Part shown: positions 1-12,700 of the stretch, piece by piece
How the letters are laid out: each line of letters begins with the position of its first letter
Position numbering within the stretch: position 1 is the stretch's first letter
Assembly (NCBI GenBank): GCA_946894095.1
Contig: OX335642.1
Span: 15,077,021 to 15,141,020 of the forward strand
Direction of reading: 5' to 3'
DNA from: Incurvaria masculella
Taxonomy: Eukaryota > Arthropoda > Insecta > Lepidoptera > Incurvariidae
Length of the DNA: 64,000 nt
The notes under the pieces: model-generated
Told to the model about the DNA's origin: nothing
What the model saw: only the letters and a program-made list of their open reading frames with translations
Database searches by the model: none
Position numbers and translations under genes: made by a program

Positions 1-339
1 TTCTTAAGTTCTATTATATTCAATCTTTAGTATGCATATGGCGTTAATACCTACACACCGACTTCATGAATTATTGACGAAGCATCATAAATACATCGCG
101 CGTGCATAGAAGACGCCGCGCCTAGCGCCACACCAAACAAAAGCGGACGGAAGAATGGTCCGCGACCAACTGCCGACACGAGGCGAACGTCCATCTATAT
201 AAAGTCTAGCACGTGTGAGCGAGAAGACTATCGAGCAGACGGGCGCGCGGGGAGGAGCGCGTCGCGGCGCGGGGGCCATACGCCGAGCTCAGCGTATTGA
301 GTGCGAGCGGGATAGACAATATTGACGTTTGTTGTATGG

Positions 340-560
340 GGACCCCCTTTAATTCTAAATATTTCGTAATGTCTATGATTTGTTGTTCTAGCGGCAAGGG
401 AAATACACACTCTGTGAAAATTCCAACTGTCTAGCTATCACGGTTTCTGAGATACAGCCCTGTGACAGACGGACAGACGGACGGACGGACGGACGGACGG
501 ACGGACGGACAGCGGAGGCTTAGTAATAGGGTTCCGTTTTCACCCTTTGGGTACGGAACC
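340..560 (+). repeat. interspersed repeat, 'GGTTCCGT' family, with (GGAC)n
   Basis: Shares long stretches with 4435-4715, including GATACAGCCCTGTG, CAGACGGACGG and AGCGGAGGCTTAGTAATAG followed by GGTTCCGT. A GGAC tetranucleotide run at about 468-510 is expanded relative to the other copy. The family is widespread in Lepidoptera by my recollection; I do not know its class. Confidence 0.65.
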
Positions 561-1072
561 CTAAAAAACGAATTTTTGTTTACAAAGAAACATATTTTTT
601 CAATTGAAGTAATGATATGCCTACCTAAGTAATAGTTACTGTAGGTATCTACCTATTTGCCTATGCTTACAAAAGCCTTGATGTGGACCATGTTATGTAT
701 TTTTTTTTCAAAATAGTGTTCGTCGTTCCATTTATAGCGTTGCCGAACATCCGGTAATTGACGTTTTGAATGGCTTTCAAATAGCAAATGGCACATTTTA
801 AGTTTAGGGCGGCGCGTTTGGCGGGCGGTAGCCGAGCAGCGCAGCGTGATCATTCCCGTACCTATGCTAAAATACGGTAAGGACTTTGTCCAAAATTGAT
901 ACAGTTAATAAAATTATACTTAATATTTTTATAAATAATATAAAAATATTTTAATGAAATACATAAGGAATGAACCTTAGGAATGAACAAGATTAACCAT
1001 CAGCTGAGTGGGATTTTTAAACCTGATGACTGATATTTTTTGTCAATCATTCCTCTGAATTATTGCTTTTCA

Positions 1073-1615
1073 GAATGCAACGCACGCAGTGGAAGCAGGG
1101 TCACGAACGTGCGTATGGCATTTCAATGCTCCCTTTGTGTACGACAATTCGAAATATAACAAATGGCAACGCTGACTCTCCGTTTCTCGTTGTTTTGTTT
1201 TGAATTTGATTGTATTTTGATTATAGAATGTTCTTTCTGTACATTCGTCATTTGTATTTCAGCAGCCTTGGCTACAAAGCGTGTGGCGTGGTAAAAGGCA
1301 AAGCAATAAACAAGGCAACATTTTCCGACGCCGTCGTCTTCCGAACCAAAGAAACGGATTTTTTTCTAAATTTCCGTTCCTAATCAGTACTCCAGCAATC
1401 ATTTTCTACAAGTAGTTCGCTTCGATGGTTTTCACCAGAAGTCCCTGAAGAGAAACAAAAGAAGCTCTCAACACCACAGGAACCAGAAATCTTCACCTGA
1501 TAGTCTGAGCCGCTGTCTGCGGCCGCCATATACGGTATTGATGGTGTGTTCGGATCTCCGATATTTTCGAAGATGGAACAATGATATCGAAGATGAAAAA
1601 ATAAATTCCTCCGGG
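1073..1615 (+). pseudogene. doubtful decayed coding sequence (processed pseudogene candidate)
   Basis: After two acceptor-like TTTCAG sites (1072 and 1262), one frame from 1261 to 1584 reads protein-like text: LGYKACGVVKGKAINKATF, LRWFSPEVPEEKQKKLSTPQ and AAAIYGIDGVFGSPIFSKME. It is interrupted by three stop codons. An AATAAA-like signal follows at about 1600. About five stops would be expected by chance over 108 codons, so this is weak evidence. I do not recognise the protein. Confidence 0.2.
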
Positions 1616-3239
1616 GAATATTCTTGAAAAAATGCCAAGGTCATTGGTTTGAGAAAATACTGTTAATTGAAAATAATGCTGCTGGTTTGTGTCGATGTTT
1701 ATTATTAAATAAATTTAAATTCATTTTGTAGTCTATTATTGTAGGTACTAGTCAATATTGGACCCGGCATTGCAAGCAATGTGCTGGGATATTTTTTGTT
1801 TACGATCTAGCTTTGGTTTGGTCGCCAACTGCTTGCGTTATGCTTGATCTGTATGATGATCTTGATCTGAATGTAACTATATTAATAAGGCAGGTTTGTG
1901 TTGAGTGCCTGAAAGCGAAACAATGTTGATTTGCATAAAACTCTGAGAATAATTTGGCCATAACATTTACAGAGCTTTTGAATGCGAAAATAAGCAGCTA
2001 ACTTTAGACTAGTTTATAAGTTTAAAAATAAATCCGAAATCTAAAAAAAGCGCAGATTCAATACAAATCGTCGATGTGTGACTAAAATGTATGGGAACTG
2101 CGATCTTTTTTTTTTAGATTTTAGTATTTTTTAATGGTTAGCTGCTTATTGTTGTCTCCAGAACAACCTATATAAGTATATGAGTTTATTAAATATTTAT
2201 AATTAGTTTATGCCTCAAAGTCCTTTACTTTGTGTGGTGTTTAAAAGGTTTTTTCTTGTTACCCAAGGTAAATATCAGCCCTGGGAAAATTAAACCACTG
2301 CACAGCATTATACAAGCATATTATATATTTTATATAATAATTAAGAATAAATCCTTACATCACAAGTTATAAAATAAATACATTTATTGCCTTAAATTAA
2401 GTCCAAAAACATTCTGTACAATTTATTGATAGCGATGTACAAAATGAAACAAAAATAAGTAAAAACATAAAAAAAAACAAAACGGACCTACGAGTTTTTT
2501 TTAAGTTCACCCACATTTGTGTTGGGTAAACAAACGCACAACTAAATACATTGTGTCAGAATCACAACCGATAGTTCAGCATCATTTATTTTACATCGTC
2601 GCAAGTATACAACCGTCTGTGCCCGTCTAGGGGTAGTCTCAATAACTTAAAATTGTCTGTTTCCACTATTAGGGAAACTTAATAAAACAATTCCACTAAT
2701 TAAAGCTTTCTAACTAATAAATCTAGCCCATAAGTCCGCCACTCCGCTTGGCTGCAGCAGATCTAGATCCAGAAAATGTCAGTTACCGCCCCAGATACGA
2801 GCAAAGACGATTCGATACTTTTTACATTATGTAATAATCATTGCTTTTTCTCTTACAACAACAGAAGCGGATTTCTTCATGTGCCTATTTTATTAATTAC
2901 AAGAGTAAATTATGACTATCTAATTGCTATCCGGTTTTTATGCGCCCAAATCTCTGAACAATCTCACTGACAATTCCACGTAGATAAACATCTAAGGCCA
3001 ATATTCATAAGAGCATCCCAAATTCGACCCAGCACTAAGGACCAACAAGTATGACTAAATGTTTTTTGACAATGCTTTCATTTCCATTCGGCAGTGTAAA
3101 GCAGGACTTAGTGTTGAGTAGAGCCTGAATTGCGACTATGAATAACACGAAAGACGGTATTTACAGAGTTTGGTGCTAACAGCTTTGATCCAATTAATTT
3201 GTATAAACACTTGTCAATCAATTTTTTTTCATGCAGCTG
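1616..3239. other. no gene seen; AT-rich DNA with repeat-like patches
   Basis: No supported coding frame. Around 2996-3160 an imperfect inverted repeat (ATTCATAAGAGC against GACTATGAATAAC) suggests a small foldback element. The rest shows simple A/T tracts only. Confidence 0.4.
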
Positions 3240-3640
3240 AACATGGATGGTTAATACCGAACTGACCGTCAAATATTAGCATAACACACCACATGGGAAC
3301 TAGGTGCCATGCCAAGACCTTCATTTTATTGCTCGGCTACATTGAACTGGATGGAAAACACGGACAATTTTCTTTGCCGCTTCGACCATCGTTCATTCAA
3401 TGCGATGGTACTAACCCGGGCGGGATTAACCCTACCACCTAGTAAGTAAGGAAGGGGCCCTACAGTTTTACGTGGAATCCTAACCACGGCCAGCCTCAAC
3501 TGTTGAAAATAGTCACCCATCCAGAACCTAACCGCGTTCAAGAGGTGCGCGATAATTGACTCTTGTACTCGCGATGATTGAAATTGATTGACAAGTGTTA
3601 ATGCATCGGAAACAAAAAATAACACCTCAGCCAGCAGTGT
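3240..3640 (-). repeat. tRNA-headed SINE family copy, partial
   Basis: Shares the body shared by many copies in this window: GGAACTAGGTGCCATGCC, ACATTGAACTGGATGG, GGAAAACACGGACAATTTTC, GCCGCTTCGACC and CCCTACCACCTAGTAAG. Orientation is opposite to the full copies at 54795-55205 and 57030-57360. The tRNA-like head is not clear in this copy. Confidence 0.7.
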
Positions 3641-4434
3641 AAGCCAAGTAAATCAAATAATGATACATTTTTATGAATTTTTTTATTTTATTTTAATTCA
3701 TTATTTATTTGTTAATATCCAACTATGAATATAAGCGAATATGGTTAGTAAATTAACAGAATTGTGATTCATTTTGTCGCATAATATAACAACTATTAGT
3801 TTACACTTGCAAAATAACCACAGTTTAGGCTGTTCTGACCCATATAAAGTTGTTTGTACACATAACGCAAGAAGTTGCTATAGTGTAATTTAGCTATTGT
3901 ATTTGCAGCAAAAATATTTTCAGAAGATCAAAATAATATTTTGTATAATGCGCCATATAATGGTGTAACACTTCTAATCGCTAATTAGAACAAAATCATT
4001 GAACATGAAATCATGAAAAAGGTTTGGTTGCAACTACATTTATACATAATTAATGGCTCAAAGTGCAAAACGTTTGGCGTTTTGTGTACAAAAAACATTG
4101 TATTGGTCGGAACACCGTGAAGCGGTAGGAATAAAAAAAATCAACTCAAACTGCAAAAGTACTTGGGCAGATCCATTCATATTTTTCTTTCGACAACTTG
4201 AAATATAACAGGGTAGAAAGTTCAGACACTATCTCGAGTAACTTTCTCCAGATATTGATGACAGACATTTTTAATTAACTTTTAAAAAGAATTATAACTG
4301 CATTAAAACATTTTGAATAATCTCACACCGAGAATCGAACAAAGTTCCCTTTGAGTAAAATTTTCCATCAATGTTTAGGGCACTTTCCATCCATGTGGCA
4401 TCCGAACTTTCCATCCTGTATATACTGTGGTGCA
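3641..4434. other. no gene seen
   Basis: AT-rich sequence without recognisable coding frames, inverted repeats or family matches within the window. Confidence 0.4.
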
Positions 4435-4715
4435 TTAAAAACTGGCCAAGTGCGAGTCGGACTCGCACACGAAGGGTTCCGTACGATCGTACAGGATTTA
4501 CAAAAAAAAAACACGTTTTTTGTATGGGCCCCCCTTTAATTTTTATTATTTTATAATGTTACCTATTTGTTGTTATAGCGGCAAAATAAATACATAATCT
4601 GAGAAAATTTCAGCTTCCTACCTGTTACGGTTCATGAGATACAGCCCTGTGTCAGACGGACGGACAGCGGAGGCTTAGTAATAGGGTTCCGTTTTTACCA
4701 AAAGTGATACCTATA
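4435..4715 (+). repeat. interspersed repeat with GTGCGAGTCGGACTCGC head
   Basis: Starts AACTGGCCAAGTGCGAGTCG and continues to CACGAAGGGTTCCGTACG, then TATGGGCCCCCCTTTAATTT, GATACAGCCCTGTG and TAATAGGGTTCCGTTTTTACC. It is the fullest copy in the window; relatives are at 340-560 (+) and 11540-11760 (-), with a head fragment at about 12440-12475 (-). Confidence 0.7.
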
Positions 4716-5693
4716 AAAAAGGCTGCCATATTTGCTACATCCATAGTATTGAGCAGTCATTCTACATAGAGAATGAGGGTGGTAAAAATAATAATAGTCA
4801 TGACTATCTCGATAGACATTGTCTATTTTTCTTCATCTGATGGCGTCTAATTAATGCAGTCTATGCAAAAAGTACATACACCTGAACGTGCAACAGTAAT
4901 TATATGTAACTGGTCTATCGAAACCAATCAAGAATTGAAACATTACTGCACTACTGAATTATACGATTGAACAAAGACCCTCTGTATAGTAAAGCGATTA
5001 TAAAATCATGACACTGAAGAATCGAGACCATTTAACTTTAATTGTTCCAATTAATAATTTTTGTACTCATGCAAATTGGAGCCTTTTTCCGCTAACAGCA
5101 TTCTGTTACTCTACAATTTGGTGGTTTATTAAAATACATTTTTACTTGGCATGGCACATAAGCGTTTTGCTCTGTCATCTTTTATGAGACAGAGCAGATG
5201 CTGCTCTTTTAATGGTTTCGTTGTATTGAGCACACTGAATAATTGTATAATTTAATGTAACTTTATTTTCACTGGGCTGTTATTTTCACATTAAGTCAAC
5301 TACAACATAATACAATATTATGCAAAATGAAGATATATTTGTTTTCTCTTAACAAATTTTTATGTGCCAAAGTCGAGATCGAAAATTTCAAATTCAAACG
5401 GGACTTTCCCGTAAGGAAGTTATATTTAAAAGTAATCTAGAATAAAATTACATACCAACAGGGCGACATGATTGGAGCCAGAAACGCAGTACTCTCAAGT
5501 GCCTAATGTTACCCATAGTCAAAACTAAAAATACTGCGATGACCTAGACAATTATCTGATACTGCGTTATCCTATCTGACTGGCCCTAACAATACTAGGC
5601 TATTAGGAAGAAAATTCACCTCAAATATTCCCAAATAAAACAAAAAACAACCTCAATGTTTGATCTCTCTGTTCTCTGGCATTCATAAATTAC
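4716..5693. other. no gene seen; may include distal lgs 3' sequence
   Basis: AT-rich, with no coding frame or recognised repeat. If the lgs transcript uses a distal poly(A) site, part of this would be 3'UTR. Confidence 0.35.
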
Positions 5694-5699
5694 TTTATT
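5694..5699 (-). promoter_or_regulatory. possible lgs poly(A) signal
   Basis: AATAAA on the minus strand about 300 nt downstream of the lgs stop codon. It is the nearest canonical hexamer I saw, but AT-rich sequence makes chance matches common. Confidence 0.3.
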
Positions 5700-5999
5700 A
5701 TTCCCGTTAAAAAAAATCTTCCTTAGTTTTTAAACCTTAGTCGGTACTTAAGTACTTATTCTGCTTACGACACGACCGAACCGCTAGTGTACTCGAAAAA
5801 CAAATGCTCGACACAAAAATAACAAAAACCTACCCTAGTCGACCCTCGCGGAACAGCACACGGTGGGGGCGTGCAATTCCGCGAGGGGCCTTAAAACTCC
5901 GTAGATTATTGCTGACCTCAGGCCGGAGGCCGAAGCGCGGGGCGATCCCACGGTGGCGGCGCCGAGCGCTCCCATCTGGGAGCCCTAGCTCGGGCGCTA

Positions 6000-6778
6000 T
6001 CACTTGGAGGGCTGGTAGGGGGGCCCGTAGCCCTGGTGGGGTTGCGCCGCGCGGCTTCCCGTCGCGTAAAGCTGCTGCTGGAAGTTGTGGAACTGCGCGG
6101 CGTAGTTAGGGTCCGCAGTCGACGGCACGGCGAAACCTTGCCCCTTGAAGCCCCCGTTGGGTCCCCCCATGGAGGGGGGGAGGGGCTGCGCCGCGCCGAG
6201 CCTCACACCGCCGGGGCCCATGCCGCCCTTAACCCCCCGGAAGTTCGGTGCGCACATGGCGTTCGGACCGGGCGCGCCGAAGGGGTCCCCTGCCATTTTC
6301 GGAGGCGAGTTAAAGCCGGCGGGGTAGTGAGGCATGCGGAGCATTCCCGGCGCTCGCATCATGCCGGGCCCGCCCCGCATGCCTCCGTCCATGTCCATGC
6401 GAGGCCCCCCAGGGAAGTATTGCACGCCGCCCTTGCCACCGTCCATTTGCATCGGATTCGTAACCCTCTGCAGGAAGTCCAGACTCGGAGGACCCCGAGG
6501 GCCCGAGTTGCACGGCATTTGTGGTCTCGTTGGGAGGTACTGTATCGTGTTGGGCGCGCTCGCTTTCACTTGCACGTTAGCGCCATTGAAGGGTGGCATT
6601 TTCCCCTGCATCCGGGGACCCATCATGCCATCGGGGCCCATGGGACCCATGGGACCTCCCATGGGCCCACCGCCCATCTTAGGACTCATGTTCATCTCTG
6701 GGGGGAAGTCACCGGGACCTAACATACCGTCCATTGGTCCTCCCATGCCGGGACCACCCATACCGTCCATGTGGCAGC
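6000..6778 (-). CDS. lgs: lgs last coding exon with conserved C-terminal blocks and stop
   Basis: Acceptor TTGACAG at the 5' end and a TGA stop at 6002-6000. The 259 codons include [35 protein letters not shown] and, near the end, [20 protein letters not shown]. All three align with the end of fly Lgs (recalled). The remainder is Met/Gly/Pro-rich low complexity. Two long frames on the plus strand here are antisense shadows. Confidence 0.94.
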
Positions 6779-9700
6779 CTGTCAATAGAAAAATACAATG
6801 TAACATATGAAAAGTAATTATCATTATAAAAAAAATATTGTTCCTAGTTATCGGGAGTTTAAGTACATCTGAAAAAGTAAGGACATACTCAAGTACACCT
6901 TGGAATACATGGAATTGAACCAAAATATAAGATAATTTTGAGGCCATAGCTTCCTTTCTGTACACTCTCCCGTTTTCACTACCGCCAGCTACCTGAAATC
7001 CGATAGTTAATTTTCGTTTACATTGCATATTTGTATGGTGTAACCGAAAGGTAGCTTTGGGATTTTTGTAGTTGGAGGTGATGAAACTGCGCATATGACA
7101 AATGTATTTGAGGTATTATCCGTCTGTTTCCACTTTGCCGGCCGTGACGTCAGCAAGGTCCGTCTTGTCAGTAGTGTGAGCAAGAAAGTAAAAGTATACA
7201 AATAAAAAATCGAGACAAACTATGCAGGGTTCTTCAAAAGTGATAAAATGTAATTACCAATTCAGATTGTTAACATTTATTTCCTTTAAATTGTACAATT
7301 TACACATATTCAATATATATAGTATAGCCGAACTGGGCGGTGTCGCCCGTGTCTCGGCTAGTCCTTTTTTTTTAATAGTAAGTGGCACTTGACTTAAACT
7401 AAACTTATACTACATGCTTATTGCAATATAAGTTACAAAAATGTTACTAACCCACCACCACTTGAAAAAAAAAATAATAATAGAGAAAAGTCAGCTATCC
7501 AAAACAAAAATAATTAAATAGAGTAACTATTATTATTATTATATAAGTACTATATTTTCTTGAATGATTGCACCTCTTTATTATAAGATAGAATTTAAAA
7601 AAAGCAATTTAATGTGATTAAAGTATTAAAACTTGGTTTCTAAGAAATTTTGATTTATTATTTATTTTATTTAAATATCTTATTTCTGCAATGCTGTGTG
7701 CATTGCAGAATTAATTGAGAAGGTTGGTCTCATTAGTAGTTATAAAAAAATAAAGATATTATCGAATTTTGTATGAAAGTATTTCCTCGCATCCATCAAT
7801 ATCCTTTTCCAACACCCACCTCACCACTGTTTTTTTGAATGTGTGCATGCTTTTAATGTGTGCCCAATTATCGGAGGTATTGTAGATTTTAGGCGCGAGA
7901 TATGTATGGCACTGGTGCGCGAAAGCGGTACGGCAATGGGGAGGGCGCACCATACTTGACATTCGCGTAGGATGATCATGGCTTGGCAGAACTTGCAGGT
8001 GAGAGCCTGAGTGAAAATGAACTAGAGCAGTCTGCATATAGATTTGACGAACGCTAAAGGAGCTCTGTTTCCTTAAAAAGTATCTTGCTTTGGTATCTAT
8101 AATCCTTTTTGAAAATGACTAATAATAGCTTTCTGGGTTTTAAACAGTGGATTAATTATGGTTTTGGCTGCTCCTCCCCAAGCCAAGATGCCGTATCTGA
8201 TTGTGCTTTGAACCAATGCAAAATATACTATTTTAAGCTGCCTTGGCTTTAATATATCTCGAATCTGCTTAAAAAAGTATATATATTTTCTTAGTCTTGA
8301 GGTGGTTTGGTCTATGTGTGATCTCCAAGTAAGTCTGGAATCAATCAGCACTCCGCGATATTTTATGGTCTCAACAGCGTTAATAGTTGGACATTGGCAG
8401 TTGGGAAAGAAGTGCAGTTGGGGTGCATTTTTAATATAATATCTTTAGGGATACCTCTCTCCGTTATGGAATGATACATGCAATCTTAAATCATACCATT
8501 TTTTTGCTATAGAAAGTCCAAGTTCTGCTGACTTTTTAGTTTTTTCCCAACTTTTACCACAAAACAGCAAAACAGTATCATCTGTGAACGCAATTACTTT
8601 TCCATTGGTTAATTCTAAGTCACAAAGTTCATTGACATATATTTGGAATAGGATTGGACCTAACACACTACCTTGCGGAACCCCGAAACTAACACGACAC
8701 TCATCACTCAAAGTTTCACCTGATTTGATAAATTGAGATCTTCCGGTAAGATAATCTTTAAAAAAGTCAAAACCAACTCCTCTGATCCCTATTCCTTCTA
8801 ATTATCTCATCAACATCTTATGAGAGACAGAGTCAAAGGCTTTTTGGATATCCAAGTAAATTCCAATACATTGTTTACCCGAGTCTAAAGTTTCTACAAT
8901 ATACTTTGTCAAAGTTTTAAGAGCATCCTCTGTGTTAGTTTTACTTTTAAACCCATATTGACTCTTTGAAATGATATTATGTTTATTTAAGAATTTACTT
9001 AATAGTTTAATTAGATGAAATAAAATAAATAAAAATAGTTAAATGTTTAATTAGAACATAATAGGTCGGGGAAAAAGTCTTTTCGCATTATAGTATGTAT
9101 GAACTTGTAATAAAATCTCTTTGGCTATACTATTTGTATCTGGTTGGTTTTGGTATCATTGAAAGTTTAAATTTTAAAGAACATAATTCCAAATTCAAAT
9201 TAGGAAAATGTGTGATTCTCATTTGTTTTTCGTACTGTCAAAATGAGTGAATCTAATGAAGAAATTCGATACATTTTAAAATTTTACTACAAAAAAGGTA
9301 AAAATGCAACGCAAGCCGCGAAAAAAATTTGCGATGTTTATGGACCTAGTGCAGTGTCTGTGAGAGTAGCACAAATTTGGTTTAAGCGTTTTCAATCCGG
9401 AAATTTTGATGTCAAAGATGCACGTCGCTCTGGTCGCCCTATTACGGATAAAATGGATGCCATTTTTGAAAAAGTGGAGCAAGATCGGCATATCAGTAGT
9501 TACGACGTAGCTGAAGAACTAGGAATTGACCACAAAACAGTTTTGGCGCATTTGAAAAGAACTGGGTACACAAAAAAGCTCGATATTTGGGTACCTCACG
9601 AGCTCACTGAAAGAAACATAATGAACCGGCTAGACCTCACACATCTTTAGCCACTCAGCAAAAACTAAGAGAGTTTGGCTGGGAGGTGTTAATGCATCCG

Positions 9701-12700
9701 CCGTATAGTCCTGACCTTGCACCTTCAGATTTCCACCTGTTTAGGTCTCTTCAGAATTCTTTAGGCAGTGTCAGGTTAACATCACGAGAGGACTGCCAAA
9801 ACCACTTGTCGCGGTATATTGATCAGAAGTCCCAATATTTCTATAGCAATGGGATCATGTCCCTACCTACAAGATGGCAAAAAGTTATCGAACAAAATGG
9901 TACCTACATACTTTAGTTAAATGTAAATAAACCATATTAAAAAATGTTTTGAATTTTCTTAAAAAATGCTAAGAAACTTTTTCCCCAACCTAATATTAGA
10001 ATTGTACTTACATATACATGAAAAAACATGACTCAAAATTATTTTTTTCGTCAGATCAATGTGAAAAATGCCTCTTGCTTGACTTTAAACAAAAGAATAA
10101 TACCGCTGCAGGAGGAGCTACACACACAAGTTAAAAACGAAAATAACTACATATCATCCATACAGTCGACGCCAGACATCTCACTATCACTGGATTCAGT
10201 GTCTTCACTCTCCGCTCCCAGTGAAATAATCATTTCTCTTTCGTGTACGTCCTTTAACATGTCACTCTACCAATATTTTTCCCGCAAAGGATCAACGTGC
10301 CTTATTTCTTTTTTCCAGTTATCGCTGGTGATTCTATTGCCTCATGGGTAATTCTTTCGATTTCCTTCTCTGACCGTGTTACGTTTTCATCGGCCACTCT
10401 CTGTTTCAATGGGGTTTAAATCGCATTAATATGGAGGGAGACACAATACCTCATAACCATGGCTTTTTATAATTTCGTCTATTTGATTTTTTTTGGTGGT
10501 TTTGACCGATTTATGAGGAAGTGTGCAACTCCCGTTTGGTCAATCAAAGACTAATGAGAAACAAATACCGAAAAGTAACGGCGAAAAAAATTCACGGATG
10601 TCGAGTGCACTTTGCGGATTGTTGTCCGTACAGAACAGGGCAAGCGGGGTGTGCGGCGAGAGTCTGGAGGAGGGGTGCAGAGGGGACTCGCCGGCAAAGC
10701 TGAATCAGACATGTAATAACATGTCGAGAAGGTTTTTTTCTTTTTCTTTTGAAATCTGTCTACTATTGACATTTACCAGTTTTTGTGCCTGTAGAGTAGG
10801 AGTTAGTCTTACGTGTGGCAAATGTTCCGTAACATTTCCACTATTTGTTTTTATGCAGAAAATATTAAATAAAAATAACTAAACAAGGTATAATTTGCGG
10901 CTTGATAGCTTGAACATTGTTGAAGAGCGATTTGCAAAGAGGTTTTTCACGGTCAGATTTTTCTTTCAAAAGCAGCGGACATAGTAAATGGCACTGACCT
11001 AGGTCGCTCATCATCATGTGCGGGTGTGGATGCGGGTGCATGGCGTGGTGGTGCTGCATGTGGTGGGGGCCGCCGTACCCCCCGCCCGCGCCGGGCCCCA
11101 TGCCCCCGCCCCCACCGCCGCCGCCGCCGCCGCCTCCCCCGCCGCCTCCGCCGCCCACGCTGAGGCAACAGACGCTACGGTTATCGTTAGTGCTCGTTTC
11201 ACAGATTCATTGGCTCTGAGAAATAATAGATGTTTTGAAAATACTGGCAAGTAGTTTAATAGTATTGAGCTTTACGATTTATTTATAAAAACTACGGAGC
11301 GCATCACCCTCGGCGCCACAGTAGGCATTGGCATTTGCAAGGAAAACATAAGTGGATCATAGTCCAATGTTTGGCGTGTAGGGTGATGCCGTTTGTACAT
11401 TATATGCAAATTGTTATCAAAAGTATTATCGTTATTTTGTTATTATCTAATGCACAAATCATATTGAAAAAAGGAATTCAAATGGTCTGCCTTCGAAAAA
11501 TACAAAGACTGGTCATCGGCGTCACATATTTATCTTCGATTTTAGGGTTCCGCACCCTATTACTAAGTCTCTGTTGTCAGTCCTTCCGTCTGTCTTTTAG
11601 CGGACTGTATCTCATGAACTGTAATAGGTACACAGTTGAAAATTTCGAAGTGAGTGTTTTTCTATTGTCGCTATAATAATTTAAATTTCCAAATTATAAA
11701 CTTAAAAAAAATTAAGGGGCTCATACAAGAAACATGATTTGTTTGTGTTAAATCTTATACAATGCGATTCAAATACAAATAGGATGGGATCACCGTTATT
11801 TTGAATGTAAAACCCTCACTTCACTTCACAAACTTCAGTACGAAGTACAAAAAAAGTTTCTACAAAAAATATAGAATAAACATTTAGCCAAAATAATTTG
11901 TTTTAACTAAATATTTATTTTAAGAACAGATATTAAAGTACATTAAAAAAACGCGATAACAAACAAAATGAACTAATAAAACAATGCAACTGTGGCACTT
12001 TCGAGGACACCCGACACAAACTAACACATAATAACAAAGATATAGAAAACAGATAAACACAATTAGCAAATAACAGCTCTCCTACTAGTTTAACTGTTTA
12101 TTCTGTGACAGGCACTTATTGCAATCCTACTAGTTTATATAATCCTTGCTACTAAGTAGTGTGTAGATTCTTGTGTTGTTGTCTAGTGTCGCTGTCACGG
12201 CAAGGCAGATCCGCTACAAAACAAGGAAACGCAAAAGCATATAGATGCACATACTTGGATCGAACCTCAATTCTGATGAATGGAAAAAAGCGTTAGGCTT
12301 CGTTTGATATTAAAGCAAATGTTACCCGTGTAAACTCGTGCGGTCGTGCCGACCGTACTTTCCCATGAAGATTCGAGTGAAGTTAGTCACGAGCCCCGTC
12401 CTATTCTTATTTGAATCGCATTGTGCAATCGTACGTTAACTTTCGTATGGGAGTCAGACTCGCACTTGGCTAGGTTAAGCATAGTTCTGAACATCATTCC
12501 CAGAGGCCGACATGAGCACATGACAAAGTGCAGCTTATATTTTTTTTCAAAAAGTGCTGTCACAGCAATCCCTGTTTAGGTCGGTCCCCCTCGCGGGCAA
12601 ACCAACCGATGTTGCGTCACCGCAGGTTACCTGTTGGTGAGCTGTTGCGACATCTGCGCTAGCGAGGAGATGGGGTCGAAGGAGGAGGTGGGCGGGCCGA

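Noticed and set aside
6036..6810. Two long plus-strand open frames (228 and 158 codons)
   Set aside because: They are antisense to the last lgs exon and are open only because that exon is GC-rich and built of Met/Gly/Pro codons.
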